Assembly (NCBI GenBank): GCA_030593225.1
Contig: JAUVHP010000041.1
Span: 1 to 9,507 of the forward strand
Length of the DNA: 9,507 nt
Source of the DNA: an archaeon
GTDB taxonomy: Archaea > Nanobdellota > Nanobdellia > Pacearchaeales > GW2011-AR1
Direction: 5' to 3'
The notes under the pieces were generated by a model. It worked only from the letters and a program-made list of their open reading frames with translations, did no database searches and was not told the origin of the DNA. A program made the position numbers and the translations under genes. The stretch's first letter is position 1, and every line of letters starts with the position of its first letter. Below, piece by piece: positions 1 to 6,196 of the stretch.

Positions 1-535
1 TTATGTTAAAAAAGATAAAAGAATCAAAATTATAAATAGTAAAAAAAATGAAGGACCTGCTTTTGCGAGAAATAAGGGATTAAAAATTGCTAAGGGAAAA
101 TATATTGCAATAATGGATGCGGATGACATTTCTTTACCCAAAAGATTTGAAATTCAATACAATTATTTAGAAAAACATAAAGATATTTTTTTAGCATCGG
201 GTTGTGCAATAAATGTTGATGAATTTGGGAAAGAAATTAGTAGGCATTATATAATCCCTTTTCCAAAAATAATTTCTTGGAAATTAAAAAAGAAAAATTG
301 CTTATATCATCCAACAATTATGTTTAGAAATGAAAAAAATAATTTTTATAATGAAAATTTAAAATATGCCCAGGATTATGGATTATACTTATCTTTAATG
401 AAAAAAAATAAAAAAATGACTGGAATTCCAAAATTTCTTTTAAAATATCGTGTAAATTCAAAATCAATTACTGGAACAAAAAAAAGAGAACAATCAGATT
501 TTGCCAAATTAGCAAAAAATATTTATTTAGATTAA
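1..535 (+). CDS. Family 2 glycosyltransferase, C-terminal part (5' end outside window)
   Basis: This gene is open from the left edge (frame starting at base 2) and 177 residues are visible. An in-frame ATG at 113 is internal, because coding sequence before it reads ARNKGLKIAKGKYIAIMDADD, the typical GT2 stretch leading into the DxD metal/nucleotide-sugar site (DADD, bases 116-127). Downstream, SLPKRFEIQ and HPTIMF followed by AQDYGLYLSL match the usual acceptor-side half, in which the D of the ED/QD pair is the likely catalytic base. About 60 N-terminal residues with the first Rossmann strand are presumed to lie outside. No membrane segment is visible, so the enzyme is probably cytoplasmic or membrane-peripheral, adding a sugar to a lipid-linked or surface glycan. 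The C-terminal tail is short for the family. It is the only + strand protein gene here. Donor and acceptor sugars cannot be told. Confidence 0.9.
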   Translation, partial: YVKKDKRIKIINSKKNEGPAFARNKGLKIAKGKYIAIMDADDISLPKRFEIQYNYLEKHKDIFLASGCAINVDEFGKEISRHYIIPFPKIISWKLKKKNCLYHPTIMFRNEKNNFYNENLKYAQDYGLYLSLMKKNKKMTGIPKFLLKYRVNSKSITGTKKREQSDFAKLAKNIYLD

Positions 536-2874
536 TTTTGAAATGTAAAAAACCTATAGACTCCGATTTGTTTTTCTAATTTAAATTTATTTTTAATATC
601 ATATTTATCGACTAACTCTTTTCTTTTATCAATATCTGAAAAATAATCATAATTTTCATCCAACTTTGAGAGAATTATATCACTTCTTCTATATGAGGTA
701 GATTGTAATTCTTCATTTGTAAAAAGATTTACAAATTTTTCATATTTTGGTTCTTTTGCTGTTGTGATTAAATATTTAATATTATTTTTGTGCATTGTGT
801 CTCTAAAACCCATATTTTTAATATCTTCTTTAAATTTAGGACGTTCCAAAAAATATAATTCCCCAACCCGCGATCTATTAGTTTTAATAGTTAAAGATAA
901 AAGATACTTTTCATCTATATATAGTTCATCTATATTAGTATGATTCTCTAAATACATAGAGGCTTCCAAAAAACCTTCTTTCTCTTTGGATAATTCATCT
1001 ATATTGCTCTTATGAGAACTTGGAAAAACAATCAATAAAAATAGAAAAATCACTACAATCCCATAAAATTTATTTTTAGCTTTAAACATCATAAAAATTA
1101 TTGAACTTAAAATGCAAAATAAAATCATAATAATTAAAGTATAGTAATTATGAAAAAAGATTACTTTTGAAGCCAAAATCCAATAAATTAAAGATCCAAT
1201 CAAAAAACTAATTGAGATTTTTTGAATATTTTTATTTTTTACAAATAATAAACATCCCAATCCAATCAGACCAATAAAAAATAAATTTGGCGTCATATAA
1301 ATTTTAAATTGTTCTAAAAGCATATGTTTATACATATCATAATTTAAAATTAATTTTAAATCTGTTAAAAACTCATTTGATAAAGAAAGGATATTTGTAA
1401 ATTTTAAAAATATTAATCCCAAAACAAGAATTAATAAGAATGAACTTATTAAAATTAATTTATATTTTAAAATATTTTTAACCAAGCTTTTTAATTTATC
1501 ATTATATTTTTTTAACGAATAGAATAGAATAGAATAGAATATTATCCAACACAAAAATAAAGACAAACCGAATAAAAGATTTGAAGGCAAATATTTAATT
1601 GAGGTCTTAATAGTTAATATCGGCAAAATTGCTAATAGAATATATATTCCATAATCTTTGAAAAATAAGGCTATGCTTTTTCGGTTAAAGAATATTAACA
1701 AAAAGCTAATTGGGGCAAGCCATAAAAATAAAGAATATTTTATAGAATTTCCAATCCCAAAAAATAATCCTGCCAAAAAAAGAAATTTAATATTATCATC
1801 TTTGATATATTTATTCAAAAAGATTAATGATAAAAACATAAATAAAATTAAAAAACTATCTAATATAGTTACAAAAGTTGCAAAAGAAATTATTGGGTTT
1901 ATTGCCATTAAAAATAAAATTATTAAAGATTGCATTTTGGAAAAATAAAATTTAAAAAATATATATGCAGAAATCAAAATTAATAATCCTATAAAATTTG
2001 TAAATAATCTTGTATTAAATTCTAAAGAATTATTCGGAAATAACTTATATGTTGATAATAATCCCCATTCCATTATTGGAATATGTCCAAAAGAATTCGA
2101 TATCCCCTTGGGATTATTTATAGGATCACTAAAATATTTTTTTTGGTTCCAGAAAGGATTATTTTGTTCAGCCATATATTTTGCTGGTTCAACATAAGAA
2201 TTATATTTCATAGTATGTTCTCCAGTAAAATTTAAGTCAAAATAAGGTACTTTAATCGCAGTAAATATAATCAAAATGGCTAAAAGAATAATAACGTACC
2301 ACCACCCCTCCCGATACATCCACCTCACAACACTCCTCAATCCCCAAATCTTATTTATTCTAGGAAACTTCCCCTCAAACTCCTCTTCTCTCTTCTTCTC
2401 TGCTTCCCCCTCCTTCTCTTTCTCATCCTCAATCTCCTTCTCAACCCTATCACGATTAGCATAAAAAGTCAAAAATCCGAATCCAATCGAAAGCACAGAA
2501 ATATAAAATAAATTGTCAATTATAATCTGTCTTTTCAAAAACTGATTAACAGCAATAACAATCAAACTCAATAAAAAGAAATGGCTAAAATAATAAACCA
2601 TACTCGACTTATCTCTAACTGCTTCAGGAATCTTTTTTATTATTTGCACAAAATAAAAAACCCCTGAAGCAATAAATAAAACAAAAAAGAATTTAACATT
2701 CAAATAATAAGGTAAAATTTCTAAATAATTAAACAACAAATTAAATAACCATAAAACCCCTGCAATAACCATTAGATGAATTGATAACTTTTCTAAATTA
2801 ATAGAATTAAATTTCTTTTTAATATTATTTAATATATCTTTAGCTTTATCTTTATCTTGTTTATTTTCTTTCAT
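532..2874 (-). CDS. Large multi-pass GT-C glycosyltransferase (PMT/ArnT-like) with extra N-terminal 4-TM domain
   Basis: The protein has 780 residues from ATG 2874. A TTG at 2898 could add 8 residues but would deepen the overlap with the HEPN gene, so the ATG is preferred. Segments in order: a charged N-terminus; four predicted TM helices (about 31-50, 60-79, 92-112, 122-139); a K/E-rich linker or coiled coil (141-168); a TM helix (191-207); then a first outer loop with acidic residues (D213, E219) and a GHIPIMEWG stretch, as expected for the donor/acceptor loop of lipid-phosphate-sugar-dependent GT-C enzymes. Many more TM helices follow, then a soluble C-terminal domain of roughly 150 residues. 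The likely role is transfer of a sugar from a polyprenyl-phosphate carrier to a protein or glycan outside the membrane. A classical adjacent DE pair is not obvious, so the family call rests on architecture. The gene overlaps HEPN by 14 bp and carries a five-unit GAATA repeat. Confidence 0.72.
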   Translation of the reverse strand: MKENKQDKDKAKDILNNIKKKFNSINLEKLSIHLMVIAGVLWLFNLLFNYLEILPYYLNVKFFFVLFIASGVFYFVQIIKKIPEAVRDKSSMVYYFSHFFLLSLIVIAVNQFLKRQIIIDNLFYISVLSIGFGFLTFYANRDRVEKEIEDEKEKEGEAEKKREEEFEGKFPRINKIWGLRSVVRWMYREGWWYVIILLAILIIFTAIKVPYFDLNFTGEHTMKYNSYVEPAKYMAEQNNPFWNQKKYFSDPINNPKGISNSFGHIPIMEWGLLSTYKLFPNNSLEFNTRLFTNFIGLLILISAYIFFKFYFSKMQSLIILFLMAINPIISFATFVTILDSFLILFMFLSLIFLNKYIKDDNIKFLFLAGLFFGIGNSIKYSLFLWLAPISFLLIFFNRKSIALFFKDYGIYILLAILPILTIKTSIKYLPSNLLFGLSLFLCWIIFYSILFYSLKKYNDKLKSLVKNILKYKLILISSFLLILVLGLIFLKFTNILSLSNEFLTDLKLILNYDMYKHMLLEQFKIYMTPNLFFIGLIGLGCLLFVKNKNIQKISISFLIGSLIYWILASKVIFFHNYYTLIIMILFCILSSIIFMMFKAKNKFYGIVVIFLFLLIVFPSSHKSNIDELSKEKEGFLEASMYLENHTNIDELYIDEKYLLSLTIKTNRSRVGELYFLERPKFKEDIKNMGFRDTMHKNNIKYLITTAKEPKYEKFVNLFTNEELQSTSYRRSDIILSKLDENYDYFSDIDKRKELVDKYDIKNKFKLEKQIGVYRFFTFQN
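1517..1541. repeat. Perfect pentanucleotide tandem repeat (GAATA)x5 inside a coding region
   Basis: Five uninterrupted GAATA units (TATTC on the coding strand) lie within codons 445-453 of the 780-residue glycosyltransferase, in a predicted TM segment (IFYSILFYSL). The unit length is not a multiple of three. Written out by hand, four units give TAA after ...FVKKI, and six units give TAA after ...FYSIR. Either change would cut the protein at about residue 455 of 780. Confidence 0.95.
2283..2457. other. GC-rich, strand-asymmetric polypurine patch within the glycosyltransferase gene
   Basis: On the coding (-) strand this segment switches from the AAA/GAA/ATT codons used elsewhere to AAG, GAG, AGG and GGG. 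Much of 2371-2445 is nearly pure purine on the - strand and pure pyrimidine on the + strand. It encodes the charged linker (EKEIEDEKEKEGEAEKKREEE) and the basic/Trp-rich stretch before the TM helix that starts the GT-C core. It marks a domain junction and may be a fusion or recombination seam. Confidence 0.7.
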
Positions 2875-3352
2875 TTTCAAGAGGTGGGGATTTTTCAATT
2901 AGTTCCCTTAATTTAATCCTCATCTCTTTTATCCTATCTTCATTCAAATTATTCAAAATATTCTTACAACTTAAAACAAAACCCGCAATAGATTTCTCAT
3001 CAATTTCTTCTGGTTCTTTCAAATGATATTGAACATCTATTCTTTTCTTTTTCAAATCTTTAATTAAATTCAATTCTTCTTTAGTTATTCCCAAATCCTC
3101 AGAGACTATTCTCAAAAATTCTAAAGTACAATCGTGAATTTCGCATCTAATTCCAATCTTTTGTAGTATAGCATAAATAGAATTGTAACACGAATAATAT
3201 GCCTCAATATCTTTCCACTTAAGAGAACTTGCATTTTTCATTTCAATTAAATCCTTATCTGCTTCCCCTATATATTTCTTTGATAAATTAACATTCGGCT
3301 CTACTAATTTTATTCCATCCCGTTGCAAACAACACCAATCTATTTTTTTCAT
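2861..3352 (-). CDS. HEPN-domain protein (toxin candidate of an MNT/HEPN pair)
   Basis: This 163-residue all-helical protein shows the archaeal HEPN pattern: an N-terminal W...GIKLVEPN...YIGEADKDL stretch, then DIEAYYSCYNSIYAILQKIGI (48-68), EIHDCTLEFL (71-80), and LKKKRIDVQYH (100-110). R104 and H110 fit the loose RX4-6H motif of HEPN RNases. Known HEPN toxins cut or process RNA and are silenced by an MNT partner; some members of this archaeal subgroup may be non-catalytic. The ATG overlaps the TGA of the upstream nucleotidyltransferase (ATGA), so the two are translationally coupled. Its own end overlaps the ATG of the large glycosyltransferase by 14 bp. The HXY tyrosine that MntA modifies in HepT is absent (HLK follows the His). 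Domain identity is fairly sure; RNase activity is inferred. Confidence 0.82.
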   Translation of the reverse strand: MKKIDWCCLQRDGIKLVEPNVNLSKKYIGEADKDLIEMKNASSLKWKDIEAYYSCYNSIYAILQKIGIRCEIHDCTLEFLRIVSEDLGITKEELNLIKDLKKKRIDVQYHLKEPEEIDEKSIAGFVLSCKNILNNLNEDRIKEMRIKLRELIEKSPPLENERK

Positions 3353-3951
3353 TTTAAATAATATTCTTTGAAAATTTTAATTAACTTATCATATTCACTA
3401 AGTATAATATGGTTATTCGCAATTTCAATTGCAAGTGCGTCTCTGCTCTTTAATTTTTTCTTAAACTCATTTGTAGTTGAAAATTGTACATTAATCTCAA
3501 TAGATGATCTATCAATAATTTTTTTAATCTCATCTGTTTCTTTACAAAAAAACACAATATCTAAATCTGAATTTTTAGAATTAGTACCCTTTGCATACGA
3601 CCCAAAAATAATTTTTCCGCAATCAATTTCATTTAATATCATTCCTATTTTAGGATTCTTCAATAAAAAATTAACAGCCTTATATGACTCAATAAAAATA
3701 AGGAACTGAAATATCATAGGATTGTCCCAATTTATTGAATAGACCTTATTTTTTCCAACACGATTAAATTTCAAAACACCATAAGAACATAAATTATCTA
3801 ATTTTCTAGAAACACTCCTTTGAGGTATTTTCAATTGTTTTGCAATTTCATTTCCGTGAATCTGTTTTTTGTAATCGTTAGAAAAAATTCCAAATACCTT
3901 CAGCTCACTATTCTCAATTTCAGTTAGCCATTTTTGGCTTATATTAGTCAT
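3349..3951 (-). CDS. Winged-helix/MNT nucleotidyltransferase (antitoxin candidate and possible autoregulator)
   Basis: This 200-residue, two-domain protein has a winged-helix DNA-binding part at about residues 10-75 (HGNEIAKQLKIPQRSVSRKLDNLCSYGVLKF plus the wing VGKNKVYSIN). A minimal nucleotidyltransferase domain follows, with GSYAKGTNSKNSDLDIVF (117-134). The spacing is exactly GSX10DXD (G117, S118, D129, D131), and E152 (IEINVQF) is the likely third metal-binding acid. In known MNT/HEPN systems the MNT protein adds AMP to the HEPN toxin and inactivates it. The fused winged helix suggests it also represses its own operon. ATG 3951 has no ribosome-binding site but lies about 29 nt from a TATA-like box, so the mRNA is probably leaderless. 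It is coupled to HEPN by ATGA. The order, antitoxin before toxin, is the usual one. Confidence 0.85.
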   Translation of the reverse strand: MTNISQKWLTEIENSELKVFGIFSNDYKKQIHGNEIAKQLKIPQRSVSRKLDNLCSYGVLKFNRVGKNKVYSINWDNPMIFQFLIFIESYKAVNFLLKNPKIGMILNEIDCGKIIFGSYAKGTNSKNSDLDIVFFCKETDEIKKIIDRSSIEINVQFSTTNEFKKKLKSRDALAIEIANNHIILSEYDKLIKIFKEYYLK

Positions 3952-3965
3952 ATTAATACATTAAT
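3952..3965. promoter_or_regulatory. Candidate operator at the MNT/HEPN transcription start
   Basis: ATTAAT-AC-ATTAAT is a two-arm inverted (and direct) repeat, since each ATTAAT is self-complementary. It abuts the ATG at 3951 and lies between it and the TATA-like box, where a repressor would block transcription. The winged-helix domain of the first gene is the natural candidate ligand. AT-richness makes chance occurrence possible. Confidence 0.4.
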
Positions 3966-3975
3966 CATTTTTTAA

Positions 3976-3984
3976 TTTATAAAA
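3976..3984 (-). promoter_or_regulatory. TATA-like box for the MNT/HEPN/glycosyltransferase operon
   Basis: TTTTATAAA on the - strand is centred about 29 nt before ATG 3951. This is the archaeal TATA spacing for a transcript starting within a few bases of the start codon. No Shine-Dalgarno-like purine block lies between them. A 7-bp palindrome (AAATTTT-CT-AAAATTT, 3982-3997) overlaps its upstream side. Confidence 0.5.
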
Positions 3985-4022
3985 TTTTCTAAAATTTATT
4001 TTTAATATTATTTAATTTCATT

Positions 4023-5507
4023 TTAAACTTTCAAAACTAAATTTTTAATATAAAACTTATTTGCATCTAAAACCTGAAATTTATATTTAGATTCCTCTCC
4101 CTTAACTTCTGTTTTAACTTTAGCAAAAATATTTTCTCCATCAATACTCAACCAAGCTTTATCAATAATTAAAATATCATTATCTTGCATTAATTTATCT
4201 TCTCCTAAAGTCGGTAAATTAAACCAACTTTCTTCATTTAAAGAAAAATAATCTCCCTTAACCCAAATATGATCTTTTTCAATTCTAAAATTATAACTTC
4301 CTTTTTCTAATTCAACAACATAATCTTTACTCTTATAATCCTCATTAATATTTTCTGTAAATATCTTGTCCCCTGTAAAATAAATTTTTTGATATCTATT
4401 AGTCCACCAATAATGGAATTTAATTTCTTTTTCAGAATTCGCTTTAGTAAAAAATTTTTGATTTGGTTCATAAACCAGCATATCCCCAACAATCAAAACC
4501 TTATTACTCCCAATCTTTAAATCTTTCAATGTGGAATCAGATACCTTATTATTCCCATCTTTCTTAAACTCTAAATAATAAATTCCTCTTTCTAAACCAA
4601 TACTCAAATCAAAATCCTGGTCTTCTCCCAAAACTTTTGAATCTTTTTTATCTCCATCATCTCCATAAACTTTATTATAAAATTCTTTTCCTTCTAAATC
4701 TGTAATTGTTAAGGTATATTCATCTCTACCAACATTATTATTCAAATCTTGTTTTGTAAATTCAACCTCTAAATTTCCTCCTCCGTGATAAACTGCTAAT
4801 TTCAAATTATCTCTAAAAGTTGTATAAATTTTTGTTTCATCATTATTCCAATCATTTAATTCAGGAATATCTTTAGACAATTCCTTAAACGAATAAACAG
4901 AAGCACTTGGAAAATTATAATAAACAAAAGTCTCAGCAGTAGAACCTTTAATATATTCTTTCTTAATCAAATCTTTCTTTGCCCAAATTTCATTATTTTC
5001 AAATTCTTTAATTTTAACATAATTACTCAAATCAGGAATAATCAATTTTTCATCCAAATAAACATCTGTTCCCAAATTTTTCCCTTCTATTTCAATAATC
5101 ACTTTTTCACTCTCAGAAATTATTTTTTTTGGTTTAAACACCAAATTAACAATCTCTCCAGAATCAATAATAATCCTTTCATTTTCAACATCTCCAAAAA
5201 TATCTTTATTAAAATAAAAAGAAGCTAACGCACTAGCAGGATTATTCAAATTAAGTTCATAAGTTCCAGAATTAATAGGTTTCATTAAATTGGGAAGATA
5301 ATTCGATGCTAAAATATAAAATATAAATATAGCCACAAAAACATATAATCCAATAATTATCCCTTGTTCTAATTTAATTTTCTTCTTTGGCATTATCTTA
5401 AATTTAGTTTTAGCAGATGAATCATAAGAAATTTTTTTATATTTCCAAATAAGTAGAAACAATATTAATACTAAAACTTGAATTAGGGCTAATAACACTA
5501 ACAACAT
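4023..5507 (-). CDS. Membrane-anchored exported protein of unknown function, large beta-rich outer domain
   Basis: I do not recognise this family. From ATG 5507 it is 494 residues; a TTG at 5528 would add 7, but a TATA-like box 26 nt before the ATG supports the shorter form. Two TM helices (about 2-21 and 49-68) are separated by a lysine-rich loop (KYKKISYDSSAK...KKKIKLEQ), so by the positive-inside rule both ends face out. The remaining ~420 residues should be outside the cell. They are rich in alternating hydrophobic/polar strands, Asn, Asp and aromatics, with no cysteines, like stacked beta-sandwich modules. Two stretches resemble each other, LSIGLERGIYYLEFKKD (about 301-317) and VVELEKGSYNFRIEKD (about 397-412), suggesting an internal duplication. 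Lying between glycosyltransferases, it could be a glycosylated surface or adhesion protein, or an envelope assembly factor. Neither role is shown. Confidence 0.7.
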   Translation of the reverse strand: MLLVLLALIQVLVLILFLLIWKYKKISYDSSAKTKFKIMPKKKIKLEQGIIIGLYVFVAIFIFYILASNYLPNLMKPINSGTYELNLNNPASALASFYFNKDIFGDVENERIIIDSGEIVNLVFKPKKIISESEKVIIEIEGKNLGTDVYLDEKLIIPDLSNYVKIKEFENNEIWAKKDLIKKEYIKGSTAETFVYYNFPSASVYSFKELSKDIPELNDWNNDETKIYTTFRDNLKLAVYHGGGNLEVEFTKQDLNNNVGRDEYTLTITDLEGKEFYNKVYGDDGDKKDSKVLGEDQDFDLSIGLERGIYYLEFKKDGNNKVSDSTLKDLKIGSNKVLIVGDMLVYEPNQKFFTKANSEKEIKFHYWWTNRYQKIYFTGDKIFTENINEDYKSKDYVVELEKGSYNFRIEKDHIWVKGDYFSLNEESWFNLPTLGEDKLMQDNDILIIDKAWLSIDGENIFAKVKTEVKGEESKYKFQVLDANKFYIKNLVLKV

Positions 5508-5530
5508 GTTACCATTACAAAATAACAAGT

Positions 5531-5536
5531 TTTAAA
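5531..5536 (-). promoter_or_regulatory. TATA-like box for the surface-protein gene
   Basis: TTTAAA is centred about 26 nt before ATG 5507, preceded on the - strand by AAAACC as a possible BRE. The spacing predicts a leaderless transcript starting at or next to the ATG, and it is the main reason for choosing that start over TTG 5528. Confidence 0.5.
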
Positions 5537-5548
5537 GGTTTTGGAATC

Positions 5549-6196
5549 CTAAAAACAATCCTCAACCTCAACACTAAACTTTTTAGAAATCTCGGTTATA
5601 AATTCTGTAAAATCAGAATCATTAGACAAAATCCCAATAGATTCGTCTTTATATTTCCCCAACTCCACAGCTTGACACAATAATAATCTATCAGACTCTT
5701 CTGGCATATTATTTACCCTCTGCCGTATCTTCCTATCTCGTCTCCATCCTCTCAAATTATTAATTTTCCTATCAGTTATATTTTTTAACTTCTCTGGAAA
5801 TTGCAAATAAAATTTATCAACCTCAGTAAGGTTATTTACTGAATTCTTAATTAATTCAGAAATTTCAGATTCAATAGAATATTTATTGCAAGCCTTATCC
5901 ATTGATTTTTGAGCAGCATTGAAAACCTTAAGTGTCTTATCGCTATTAGTGGTGTATCCTAACTTCTTTTTGCAAAATTTTTTAATTTCATTGAAAAGTA
6001 TTTTTTCACTTTTCAATTCACTCCAAACAATATCTGATATAATTAACTTGCATTTAGAATTAGTATTAGTAATATCATTAATTTTTTTCTTTAATTCTAC
6101 AAGTCCAACATAATTAATTTTTGGATTTTTTAAATTTGCTAAAGTTCTAAAAATACACACATTAGTATCAAGAAAAATTAAATTCCCTGGTTTCAT
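5549..6196 (-). CDS. PIN-domain protein (probable RNase toxin)
   Basis: This 215-residue protein has the PIN acidic tetrad in order: D10 in LIFLDTNV, E60 in IISDIVWSELKS, D169 in EESDRLLLCQAVEL, and D193/D195 in GILSNDSDFTEF. These residues bind the Mg/Mn ions used to cut RNA. It is longer than VapC toxins (about 130). The extra length (roughly 65-165) is helical and lysine/arginine-rich, with a basic patch (NNLRGWRRDRKIRQR, 146-160) that could bind RNA. The ATG shares one base with the TAA of the upstream gene (TAATG), so translation is coupled. Antitoxin-then-toxin order and coupling argue for a toxin-antitoxin pair rather than a housekeeping PIN nuclease such as an rRNA-processing one. The fold call is strong; the target RNA is unknown. 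Confidence 0.85.
   Translation of the reverse strand: MKPGNLIFLDTNVCIFRTLANLKNPKINYVGLVELKKKINDITNTNSKCKLIISDIVWSELKSEKILFNEIKKFCKKKLGYTTNSDKTLKVFNAAQKSMDKACNKYSIESEISELIKNSVNNLTEVDKFYLQFPEKLKNITDRKINNLRGWRRDRKIRQRVNNMPEESDRLLLCQAVELGKYKDESIGILSNDSDFTEFITEISKKFSVEVEDCF

Noticed and set aside
1658..1948. Open + strand frames opposite the large glycosyltransferase (also 2276-2464)
   Set aside because: They are antisense to a well-supported gene and low in complexity, with no recognisable domain.
2875..2898. TTG start adding 8 residues to the large glycosyltransferase
   Set aside because: It would lengthen the overlap with the HEPN gene to 38 bp with no ribosome-binding site; ATG 2874 gives a compact coupled overlap.
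5508..5528. TTG start adding 7 residues to the two-TM protein
   Set aside because: The TATA-like box at 5531-5536 would be too close for transcription to begin before this codon; ATG 5507 fits the 26-nt spacing.
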